From assembly GCA_025936955.1 (NCBI GenBank), contig JAICSL010000102.1, forward strand, positions 1-6,442: a stretch of 6,442 nt of DNA, in the 5' to 3' direction. The DNA comes from Nitrososphaeraceae archaeon. GTDB taxonomy: Archaea; Thermoproteota; Nitrososphaeria; Nitrososphaerales; Nitrososphaeraceae. Positions 1 to 5,704 of this stretch are shown in pieces; position 1 is the stretch's first letter; the number at the start of each line of letters is the position of its first letter. The position numbers and the translations under genes were made by a program. The notes under the pieces were generated by a model. The model saw only the letters and a program-made list of their open reading frames with translations. It was not told where the DNA came from and searched no databases.

Positions 1-65
1 ATTATTGATATAATCGTGCATGACCTGATTACATCATCATCATTACCTTCTACCTGCCAATATAT

Positions 66-2228
66 TCAAGTGTTATAGTTATGACGATGATGATCCGAGT
101 TCTTCACTTCTTTTGCTTTTTCTTCCTCTTCTATGAGTGTTTTGAGCATTGTTACATCGCGTTTAAAGAATATATCTAAAATCCAATCTGCCAATACTCT
201 TATTTTCTTTTGAAATGTTGGAAGATGTACCAAATAATAACCGCGCCATATCAACCAAGCTAGAATGCCCTGTACTTCTATGCCTAATAAATTACCTATG
301 CCAGTTCGCTTTCCTATGCTAGCCATCATTCCTTTTGTTTTGTAATCAAATATTTTTCTATCCTCTAGTCTTCCTTCTATTGATACGATAATATTGTTTG
401 CCACTATTGCACCTTCCTTTATCGCATGTTGTGCTGTAGGTGGATAAGGATTACCACTGTTAGGATCTGTTATATAGGCACAATCACCAAGAGCATATAC
501 TCCTTTATAATTGGGCAACTCCAAATATTTATCGACAGTTATTCTGCCGCTATTATGATCATGTTGACATGAAATGCCAGTAAGTAAAGAAGAAGGTGCT
601 ACACCACCAGACCATATTATTGTATTTGTTGGTATTATGTTGCCATCTTTTAGACTGACGGTATTTGGAGTAGCTCCTGTTACACGTTGATTAAGAATTA
701 TTTCAATTCCACTTTTATGTAACCTTTCTAATGCAAATCTGGCCAACTGCGTGCTCATTTCAGGTAAGAGTCGATCACCTGAGTGAACTATTATGACCCT
801 AATATTGTTGATATCTATATTATGATAATGCTCTTTTACAGAATCTCTAATAAAGTCATTTATTTCTCCTGCAGTTTCCACTCCTGCAAAACCTCCTCCC
901 ACAATAACAAAGGTCAATAATTTTTTTTGAAGCTCCGCTAATGCTTTGATGTTATCTTTATGAATATGGATATTGTCAACATCAGCGGCAGTACCCATTG
1001 CTGATAATAATAATTGATCGGCCTGTTCAAGTAAATATATTATATGATTTCTCAAATCTATAGCGTCGTTTAGAGTCTTTATTGTAAATGCATTTTGTTG
1101 TATATCTGACATTCCAAAATATTTTGTCTCACTTCTAAGTGCTATAACAAGAATGTCGTAGTACAGATAGGATTGGGTTCTTGATTCTAAAAGATTATTT
1201 GTAGTTATTGTTGACAAAGTACTACCACTTATCCCCCTGATCCCAACAAGAGCCGACCCGAACGAAGTAGAAGATCTAATTGAAATCATTTTCCTTTCCA
1301 ATTCAATATTTTTTACAGTGGCGCAGTAGAACCGGGCTCTATTGCAAAATTCTCTAATCGGTGTTACGATATGTCTTGTTTCTATCATACCAGATGCTAT
1401 CTCATGGAGCATTGGAGTAAAGAGAAGATAGTTATCCTTGCTCACCATTGTAATATCTACGCTTACATCAGTTTGAAAATGATTTTGAAGCTTTTTTAAT
1501 ACCGTTACTCCTCCAAAGCCACCTCCCAAAATAACTATTCTTTTTCTATTTGTTGTCATCTGATGTTCATCATTATAATCATCAGTATGAACAAACAACA
1601 AATGGTTTTGAAGAATATCAATTCTTGAAAATGATATATCACAGATAGAACACCTATATCTAGCACCAAACTTTATTGATAAAAAAGAAGAAAACAAGCC
1701 CAGTGTAATTCCAAATAAAAGGTTGATCGATACGGAATAGATAATAGAACTTATTTGAAAATTCGAAAATGTTACATTATTATTATTATTGTTGTTATTG
1801 TTATTACCAACTAATGCATGTCTAAATTCTAGATTTAGGACAAAACGTTGAATAGGAATAGAAAATATTAGATATACAAGTATACCTACAAACAGGCCAT
1901 ACCTCAAACCATTCGATGGTTTACTTATATTCAAAATGTTAGTTTTGTATAGGAATACACCTGATACTATCCCGATTGAGATTCCTACTATTATATGAAT
2001 AGTCATTCCTGCAATAATAACAGATGATATTGGTGAATAAACCCCGACTATATGTCCAAATACTATCCAAGTAAGGTCGTATGCACGGGATATACCTTCA
2101 GGAGAAAAGAATGTAAAGGGAATTGCCATAACCATAGCCCCCATTATACCTCCAGCAATAATGAAGAACACTTCCCTCTTGAATGAAAAATCCACTCTAG
2201 CTTCTTGGGACTTTATCTTGGTAACCAT
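66..2228 (-). CDS. Membrane-anchored type II NADH dehydrogenase with an internal C2H2 zinc finger (fusion protein)
   Basis: Predicted FAD-dependent NADH:quinone oxidoreductase (NDH-2) passing electrons from NADH to the membrane quinone pool without pumping protons. Residues 1-187 form a membrane domain with about four helices (near 20-41, 66-94, 108-128 and 159-184). Positive-inside charges place both ends in the cytoplasm and a ten-Asn tract (142-151) outside. Residues 193-214 match a classical C2H2 finger (C193, C196, F200, L206, H209, H214). The NDH-2 part follows from about 228: FAD motif GGGFGG (235-240), NADH motif VGGGFAGVETAGE (443-455), second FAD motif ALGDCA (579-584), quinone-side PPTAQHA (596-602) and the amphipathic C-terminal tail (about 655-690). 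Ordinary NDH-2 proteins are about 400-450 residues, so the first 220 are extra. Start is the ATG at 2228; the ATG at 1559 (M224) could start a separate NDH-2. Oddities: Arg365 where a Gly is usual, and AQHAIKE where AQxAxQ is usual. NDH-2 assignment is firm; the roles of the added domains are unknown. Confidence 0.9.
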   Translation of the reverse strand: MVTKIKSQEARVDFSFKREVFFIIAGGIMGAMVMAIPFTFFSPEGISRAYDLTWIVFGHIVGVYSPISSVIIAGMTIHIIVGISIGIVSGVFLYKTNILNISKPSNGLRYGLFVGILVYLIFSIPIQRFVLNLEFRHALVGNNNNNNNNNNVTFSNFQISSIIYSVSINLLFGITLGLFSSFLSIKFGARYRCSICDISFSRIDILQNHLLFVHTDDYNDEHQMTTNRKRIVILGGGFGGVTVLKKLQNHFQTDVSVDITMVSKDNYLLFTPMLHEIASGMIETRHIVTPIREFCNRARFYCATVKNIELERKMISIRSSTSFGSALVGIRGISGSTLSTITTNNLLESRTQSYLYYDILVIALRSETKYFGMSDIQQNAFTIKTLNDAIDLRNHIIYLLEQADQLLLSAMGTAADVDNIHIHKDNIKALAELQKKLLTFVIVGGGFAGVETAGEINDFIRDSVKEHYHNIDINNIRVIIVHSGDRLLPEMSTQLARFALERLHKSGIEIILNQRVTGATPNTVSLKDGNIIPTNTIIWSGGVAPSSLLTGISCQHDHNSGRITVDKYLELPNYKGVYALGDCAYITDPNSGNPYPPTAQHAIKEGAIVANNIIVSIEGRLEDRKIFDYKTKGMMASIGKRTGIGNLLGIEVQGILAWLIWRGYYLVHLPTFQKKIRVLADWILDIFFKRDVTMLKTLIEEEEKAKEVKNSDHHRHNYNT
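1587..1652 (-). other. C2H2 zinc-finger segment within the NDH-2 fusion
   Basis: The spacing is C-x2-C-x3-F-x5-L-x2-H-x4-H, which matches the classical C2H2 pattern including its two hydrophobic core positions. It lies a few residues after the last membrane helix and just before the Rossmann fold, so it should sit on the cytoplasmic face. A single finger usually cannot bind DNA specifically by itself, so a role in protein contact, structure or zinc/redox sensing is as likely. That is inference. Confidence 0.8.
1776..1805 (-). repeat. AAT/AAC trinucleotide repeat coding for ten asparagines
   Basis: Ten consecutive Asn codons, mostly AAT with a few AAC, form a short microsatellite inside the NDH-2 fusion gene. 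By predicted topology the tract lies in the external loop between the third and fourth membrane helices. The last Asn begins an N-V-T sequon (N151-T153), which archaeal N-glycosylation could use if the loop is outside. Confidence 0.85.
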
Positions 2229-2260
2229 ATCTATGCCGATCTTTTTATGGCATTCTAAAA

Positions 2261-2268
2261 GATATAAG
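2261..2268. promoter_or_regulatory. Candidate TATA element shared by two divergent genes
   Basis: The bases read GATATAAG on the plus strand and CTTATATC on the minus strand. The centre is about 26 bases before the plus-strand ATG at 2291, the spacing of an archaeal leaderless transcript. It is about 36 bases before the minus-strand ATG at 2228, which would leave a leader of about ten bases. It is the only clear TATA-like element in the 62 bases between the two start codons. No start site has been measured, so use in both directions is inference. Confidence 0.5.
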
Positions 2269-2290
2269 AATTGGTTAATGCTAGTTACCT

Positions 2291-2410
2291 ATGGACTTGA
2301 AGTATTATTTCACAATCTGCCTTTGTGATTGCTTCCACCATGAATGCCAACATGGTGATCACGATACTCCTGAAATCATGGAATTATTCAAAGCAAAACT
2401 ATTAGATTAA
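2291..2410 (+). CDS. Cys/His-rich 39-residue small protein, possible metal binder
   Basis: A short plus-strand ORF from the ATG at 2291 to TAA, with an in-frame TAG at 2282-2284 that fixes its upstream limit. Cys10, Cys12, Cys14 and Cys19 interleave with His16, His17, His21 and His24: eight potential metal ligands in fifteen residues, of the form CxCxCxHHxxCxHxxH. The remaining C-terminal segment (about 27-39, P-E-I-M-E-L-F-K-A-K-L-L-D) looks like a short amphipathic helix. I do not recognise the family. A TATA-like element centred about 26 bases before the ATG fits leaderless expression, and the gene diverges from the zinc-finger NDH-2 gene. Zinc, iron or copper binding is plausible from composition alone. 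A chance ORF remains possible at this length, but the ligand clustering and promoter spacing argue for a real gene. Confidence 0.5.
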   Translation: MDLKYYFTICLCDCFHHECQHGDHDTPEIMELFKAKLLD

Positions 2411-2650
2411 ACCTGCAAATGGATAAATCTGTTGAAATAGTAAATCTCGATGCATTATACAAAGATCGATACTCTCAGAGGGATTATATTTGCTATTAAT
2501 CATTTTGTAAAGAAAATAGAGAAAGATCTACAGCTATGATAGTATAGTTATGGATTAAGAATTCAGTCAGTATTATGTACTACTGCTAATGTCAGAAACG
2601 ATTGGGGTCTGTAATTATATCATATGCCTATCCTATATTATATCCTATCA
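2411..2650. other. Intergenic stretch without a convincing gene
   Basis: Lies between the convergent ends of the small plus-strand ORF and the minus-strand gene ending at 2651. It holds a 26-codon plus-strand ORF (2419-2499) with no supporting features. A purine-rich plus-strand tract near 2507-2528 reads as a T/C-rich stretch on the minus strand and could help end transcription of the leftward gene. An 8-base direct repeat, TATCCTAT, occurs at 2629-2636 and 2641-2648. No RNA gene was seen. Confidence 0.5.
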
Positions 2651-3601
2651 CTAGTACGTGAAGTCGAGAGTTTGCGCAGATCCTGAGTGTACTTCAAAGT
2701 TGCTGACAGTCTTGTGTGTTCCATCTGGATAAGCTACTATAACATTGTATTTTCCTCTTGGTACTTGGAAGTAGTAATTGCCATCTATGGATATAATAGA
2801 ATTCACAGTAAGACCTGTTTGTTGTTCTGCAGCTACCACTGTTGCTCCTATAGCTGGTAATCCTGCAGCTTGGCCTGATACATGGCCGTATATTGCACCT
2901 GCTACTGATGGTATGTTTGAAGTGGATGACGATGTCGTTGTACTTTTATTGATATTTGGCAGCAATCCTCCACTTATAATAAATCCAGCTAATGCAATGC
3001 CTCCTAGGATTCCTACAACTGTAATAGTAATAATTATAGGCTTGTAATTATTGTTGTTTACAACACCTTTAATGTATTTTACTTTCTCTTCTTTTGCTAT
3101 TCCTTTTTGAGTCCATGTTTGTTGTTTCTCAAGTTGTTCTTGATCTTGTTGCTTCTGATGTGAATAAGAAGAAGATGAAGATGTTACCGATATATTATAA
3201 TCATCTTCTTGTTTATGTCTGTGCTCTCTATGTTCATGAGAAGCACCCAATCCTGCAATGCCGCCAGTATACTCTCCAGTAACCTCTAAAACATCATCAT
3301 CTTCACATATTTCTTCTAACATTTCTGACGTTAGTCTATGATTAGTCACATAATGCGTACCCTTGTCAAATATTGCAGAAATCATACCAGTCTTTTTAAA
3401 TATCTGTTTTCTTTTTGCATCTGAATCTGTTCCTGGTTTTGTAAATATCTCTACCATATAGAAAGGTGCAACCTTAGGATTTTCCTGTTCTCGTAGTAAG
3501 AGATCATGAAGTAGTATAGGATCTGCTTTTGGCAAATGTGTCTCATACAGTGTCTCCAACCCTCTGAAGACTGTTTTTATTTCTCGTATTTTTGATGACA
3601 T
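2651..3601 (-). CDS. Single-pass membrane protein with external carboxypeptidase-regulatory-like domain
   Basis: A 316-residue protein of unknown function, starting at the ATG at 3601. Residues 1-118 look like a soluble alpha/beta domain; about 47-112 suggest a strand-helix-strand-helix-strand ferredoxin-like order. A low-complexity linker follows, with a His-rich patch (SHEHREHRHK, 121-130), a five-Ser run (141-145), a Gln-rich stretch (149-165) and four Asn (182-185). One membrane helix spans about 189-213. Lys residues before it place the N-terminus inside and the C-terminus outside. After a Ser/Thr-rich spacer, residues 235-316 match the carboxypeptidase-regulatory-like beta-sandwich pattern (GxVxG, GATV, DGNYYFQVPRGKY). 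The layout resembles a transmembrane sensor or surface anchor with an internal effector domain, but no catalytic motif is visible. The His patch could bind metal. The C-terminal domain call is fairly sure; the overall role is open. Confidence 0.85.
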   Translation of the reverse strand: MSSKIREIKTVFRGLETLYETHLPKADPILLHDLLLREQENPKVAPFYMVEIFTKPGTDSDAKRKQIFKKTGMISAIFDKGTHYVTNHRLTSEMLEEICEDDDVLEVTGEYTGGIAGLGASHEHREHRHKQEDDYNISVTSSSSSYSHQKQQDQEQLEKQQTWTQKGIAKEEKVKYIKGVVNNNNYKPIIITITVVGILGGIALAGFIISGGLLPNINKSTTTSSSTSNIPSVAGAIYGHVSGQAAGLPAIGATVVAAEQQTGLTVNSIISIDGNYYFQVPRGKYNVIVAYPDGTHKTVSNFEVHSGSAQTLDFTY

Positions 3602-3675
3602 ATCATCATATAGCCACTGATTGATTTAGGGTTAGCGCAAGTCAAGCTGCGTTATAGTATACTTTTTGCAGTATT

Positions 3676-3723
3676 TGTCTGTTTATATATTTTTTATAGA
3701 TTTATATATATACAAAACAGACA
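3676..3723. promoter_or_regulatory. Inverted repeat flanking a TATA-rich core, probable promoter or operator
   Basis: TGTCTGTTT (3676-3684) and AAACAGACA (3715-3723) are perfect 9-base inverted copies. Between them lie two TATA-like stretches, near 3682-3690 and 3701-3711. On the minus strand these could serve the membrane-protein gene starting at 3601, with a leader of roughly 55-80 bases. A dimeric regulator binding both arms would cover the TATA core, which is a common archaeal repression geometry. The Lrp-like neighbours are obvious candidates, but no link is shown. Confidence 0.45.
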
Positions 3724-3790
3724 GTGAAATTTAAAACCAAGAGTGATCTGAGTTGTTTGGAATGACTACAGGGCATCGGTTCAGTTCAGC

Positions 3791-3807
3791 AAAAATTCAC
3801 AAAAATT
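3791..3807 (-). terminator. Candidate oligo-T terminator of the Lrp-like gene
   Basis: On the minus strand the tract reads AATTTTTGTGAATTTTT, two T5 runs about 50-65 bases after the stop codon at 3856. Archaeal RNA polymerase ends transcription at such T-rich stretches without needing a hairpin. It lies before the promoter-like region of the next gene, which fits separate transcription. Confidence 0.4.
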
Positions 3808-3855
3808 ATGTTATGAACGTATTCTAAGAGTATATTTTTATTGTGTTGCTAATTG

Positions 3856-4830
3856 TTATTGCCGCTGCCAGAGTACTTCTTCTGAACTCAATCTTTTATA
3901 CATCTCCCGTTTTATCCAATCTTGATAATATACCAACTTAGTAGTTATGAACATCTCTATTCTATTAACTCCTTCATAAGATTCTAACCTTCTTAATATC
4001 AAATCAACTGTGGGTATATTTGAACAAAAGAAAACCAAAAAGATCCCTTCTTTTTGGTTAGCATGTGGTATAACAAACAAGTACTCTTGCATTTCTTGAT
4101 AAATTTTCTCAAAGACAGGCTGATAAAGAGAATCATCTATTAGATGGATCATGACAGCAAATTCAATATAGCCTGTTAGATGCATAGAAGACATATTCCT
4201 AATAACACCAAATTCAATAATATTATTTTCTCTTAATTTTTCCAACCTTCTTGTTACTGTCTTAGCGGATAGAGAAGTATCTTTTGCAATATCTTCAACT
4301 CGCATTCTAGGATTTGATAATAAGGATTTTATGATCTTAAAATCAGAACTACGCACTTTCATTGATATTGCTCTATAGTTCATAAATGCGTATTCCACAA
4401 CAAGTGCTGATTGTTTTAGCAAATCACCTACTAGTTCAATTTTATCTTCTGCTCCCTGTCTGAGTGATATTACAAATAATGCATTTCGCTGTAATAGTTT
4501 AGCATAGACTCGTACGTCTCCCAAAAGGTTTAGATGTTTGATTATATCGTCATTGCTAATTGTTGTTTTTTTGTAGAAATGCTTTAGAGTCAAAAGACAT
4601 TCTTTTTCATATCCGAATAAAGCAGGATTTACATTTACTATAAAACTTTGTATGATACCATTACAAACCATCGTATTGATTCTTTCCTTGATAGCATTTG
4701 GAGTTATGCCAACAATAGAAGAAATATTTCTATAGGATACTCTACAATCTCTAGAAAGGGATCGGATGATTTTCAGATCAATTGTATCTAATTGGTCTTT
4801 TGGTTTACAAATATATTTTGAGCCTGTCAT
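3856..4830 (-). CDS. Tandem-domain Lrp/AsnC-type transcriptional regulator
   Basis: A 324-residue DNA-binding regulator made of two Lrp/AsnC-like units in a row; a usual Lrp protein is about 150 residues with one unit. Helix-turn-helix domains lie at about 16-62 (starting LDTIDLKIIRSLSRD) and 162-207 (starting SSDFKIIKSLLSNPRM). Each is followed by a ligand/oligomerisation-like alpha-beta segment (about 75-155 and 215-300). The second is diverged and ends in a charged tail (YYQDWIKREM). The open frame reaches a TTG at 4836, but I chose the ATG at 4830 because a standard start codon lies two codons inside. A TATA-like element about 42 bases upstream fits this. The protein is clearly paralogous to the partial gene at the right edge. 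Its ligand and targets are unknown; a local target such as the neighbouring membrane-protein genes is inference. A pseudo-dimer built from one chain is a plausible reading of the duplication. Confidence 0.88.
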   Translation of the reverse strand: MTGSKYICKPKDQLDTIDLKIIRSLSRDCRVSYRNISSIVGITPNAIKERINTMVCNGIIQSFIVNVNPALFGYEKECLLTLKHFYKKTTISNDDIIKHLNLLGDVRVYAKLLQRNALFVISLRQGAEDKIELVGDLLKQSALVVEYAFMNYRAISMKVRSSDFKIIKSLLSNPRMRVEDIAKDTSLSAKTVTRRLEKLRENNIIEFGVIRNMSSMHLTGYIEFAVMIHLIDDSLYQPVFEKIYQEMQEYLFVIPHANQKEGIFLVFFCSNIPTVDLILRRLESYEGVNRIEMFITTKLVYYQDWIKREMYKRLSSEEVLWQRQ

Positions 4831-4866
4831 TTTCAATGCCTAAGTTGTTGGATTTACTTGTGTTAG

Positions 4867-4878
4867 TTTATTATTATC
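4867..4878 (-). promoter_or_regulatory. Candidate TATA element for the Lrp-like gene
   Basis: The minus strand reads GATAATAATAAA, centred about 42 bases before the ATG at 4830. That predicts a short leader of roughly 15 bases. The match to the archaeal TATA pattern is moderate and the surrounding sequence is AT-rich, so the assignment is tentative. Confidence 0.3.
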
Positions 4879-4940
4879 TACATATTCTACTTTTTGATCT
4901 TATGTTCTCTCATATAGCACCACTGTAATCGCACTGATTG

Positions 4941-4957
4941 GAAAAAGAAAAAGTAAA
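4941..4957 (-). terminator. Candidate T-rich terminator after the four-helix membrane protein gene
   Basis: On the minus strand the tract reads TTTACTTTTTCTTTTTC and starts about 20 bases after the stop codon at 4977. It is the strongest pyrimidine/T tract in the window and a typical archaeal intrinsic termination signal. It would separate this gene from the downstream Lrp-like gene. Confidence 0.5.
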
Positions 4958-4976
4958 CTCATATCTCGAATAGCTG

Positions 4977-5426
4977 TTACCTAAGCTGTTCTTTATCAAT
5001 TACTTTTATACTTCTTTCCTTGGCTAGTATTACGGCAGTTATTACTATATATGCTACTTGTGCCAATTCGCATGTCATATCTGTTGCATCAACATCTCCG
5101 CCTCTTCCAGTGACAGGATTGCCGGGTAATCGAGTTATGACATATAGCATTATAAAGGCTATATTTCCTGCAATTCCTACATAATACCATATCCTTCCCC
5201 ATCTTTTAATCATAGGCAAGATCCAAAATATCTGTGCAAATCCGGAACCTAGAAAGAATGTGGCCGTTGGTATATTTCCAAGCATTCTAGGATGTGAAAG
5301 TGGCATATACAAATGCACTATTCCCGCTATTGCAGTAGCAACGGCAGCGGCAATGAATAAGTATTGGTAGCTATGAAATGACGATCGTTGTTGTTGTCTT
5401 TCCCTAGTGTTATTGTTTTTTGACAT
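4977..5426 (-). CDS. Four-helix integral membrane protein of unknown function
   Basis: A 149-residue protein from the ATG at 5426. Predicted membrane helices are near 22-41, 55-72, 79-98 and 118-136. The basic N-terminus, the KRWGR loop (74-78) and the AKER tail (135-138) all fall on one side, giving an N-in/C-in topology. The first external loop carries His38, His45 and Pro residues (HLYMPLSHPRMLG, 38-50). The second external loop is Gly/Asp-rich (NPVTGRGGDVDATD, 103-116) and is followed by Cys119 and Glu120 at the start of helix four. These could be metal or heme ligands, but no known motif is complete. I do not recognise the family. It sits between two paralogous Lrp-like regulators, with its own T-rich tract downstream and a weak TATA-like element upstream, so it is probably transcribed alone. 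Confidence 0.82.
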   Translation of the reverse strand: MSKNNNTRERQQQRSSFHSYQYLFIAAAVATAIAGIVHLYMPLSHPRMLGNIPTATFFLGSGFAQIFWILPMIKRWGRIWYYVGIAGNIAFIMLYVITRLPGNPVTGRGGDVDATDMTCELAQVAYIVITAVILAKERSIKVIDKEQLR

Positions 5427-5462
5427 TTCTTTATCCCTATCTTCCTTAAATGTTGTTATACA

Positions 5463-5472
5463 TAGTATTTAG
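5463..5472 (-). promoter_or_regulatory. Candidate TATA element for the four-helix protein gene
   Basis: The minus strand reads CTAAATACTA, centred about 42 bases before the ATG at 5426, predicting a leader of about 15 bases. It is the best TATA-like stretch at a suitable distance, but the match is weak. Confidence 0.3.
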
Positions 5473-5564
5473 TTCCTTCAGAAGTCTTGATGCATAATCA
5501 TGATAAAAATTTTCAAAACTGTCCGAAATGTTAACATGCAGGTAGTAAAATAGACAAATGACGA

Positions 5565-5588
5565 CACAGCCTTATTATTTATGCTGTG
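5565..5588. repeat. Small inverted repeat CACAGC / GCTGTG
   Basis: Perfect 6-base arms at 5565-5570 and 5583-5588 flank a 12-base AT-rich loop (CTTATTATTTAT). It could be an operator around a TATA-like core or an RNA hairpin in the trailer of the right-edge gene. It lies about 140 bases upstream of the four-helix protein gene, far for a core promoter. No poly-T run follows on the minus strand, so it is not a convincing terminator. Confidence 0.3.
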
Positions 5589-5704
5589 ATTTTCTCATAA
5601 AAGTATAATTACAAGAGTAACTTGTGTTATTCTATTTGTACCATCTTAAAATATGCGAATCAACATGTATGCGTCTTCTATGGTATATCACGAAATTCTT
5701 GATG

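Larger units (their letters stand above)
3602..3855. other. AT-rich intergenic region upstream of the membrane-protein gene
   Basis: This 254-base spacer separates two minus-strand genes. From right to left it holds a T-rich tract after the Lrp-like gene, a plus-strand 21-codon ORF (3762-3827) with no other support, an inverted repeat around a TATA-rich core, and a leader-like segment of about 70 bases before the ATG at 3601. An 8-base palindrome, AGTATACT, lies at 3656-3663; the adjacent ACTATAAC on the minus strand is an alternative, closer TATA candidate. No RNA gene was recognised. Confidence 0.5.
5427..5704. other. Intergenic region with two small hairpins
   Basis: This spacer lies between the end of the right-edge Lrp-like gene and the start of the four-helix protein gene. 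It holds a 6-base-pair inverted repeat (5565-5588), a 5-base-pair hairpin ACAAG-agtaa-CTTGT (5611-5625) and a candidate TATA element near 5463-5472. Open frames within it on either strand are under about 20 codons. A longer plus-strand frame near 5653 only runs antisense into the regulator. No RNA gene was recognised. Confidence 0.5.

Noticed and set aside
2419..2499. Plus-strand 26-codon ORF after the Cys/His small ORF
   Set aside because: Too short, no motif and no start context; chance frames of this size are common in AT-rich DNA.
2778..3047. Plus-strand 89-codon open frame
   Set aside because: It lies wholly antisense to the well-supported membrane-protein gene; its composition mirrors that gene's beta-sandwich and membrane-helix codons and it has no promoter-like upstream sequence.
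3094..3282. Plus-strand 62-codon open frame
   Set aside because: Antisense shadow of the low-complexity linker of the same membrane-protein gene; no recognisable domain.
3762..3827. Plus-strand 21-codon ORF with an AT-rich stretch about 29 bases upstream
   Set aside because: The spacing is suggestive, but the peptide has no feature that separates it from chance.
4834..4836. TTG start for the Lrp-like regulator
   Set aside because: An ATG lies two codons downstream at 4830 and is the simpler start; the two extra residues add nothing conserved.
5611..5625. ACAAG/CTTGT hairpin as a terminator for the right-edge regulator
   Set aside because: Only five base pairs, and no T-run follows on the minus strand; not strong enough to call.
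4854..5629. Shared 10-mer ACTTGTGTTA at 4856-4865 and 5620-5629
   Set aside because: One copy is in a leader region and the other is downstream of a gene in a different context; a single 10-base match in AT-rich spacers can occur by chance.
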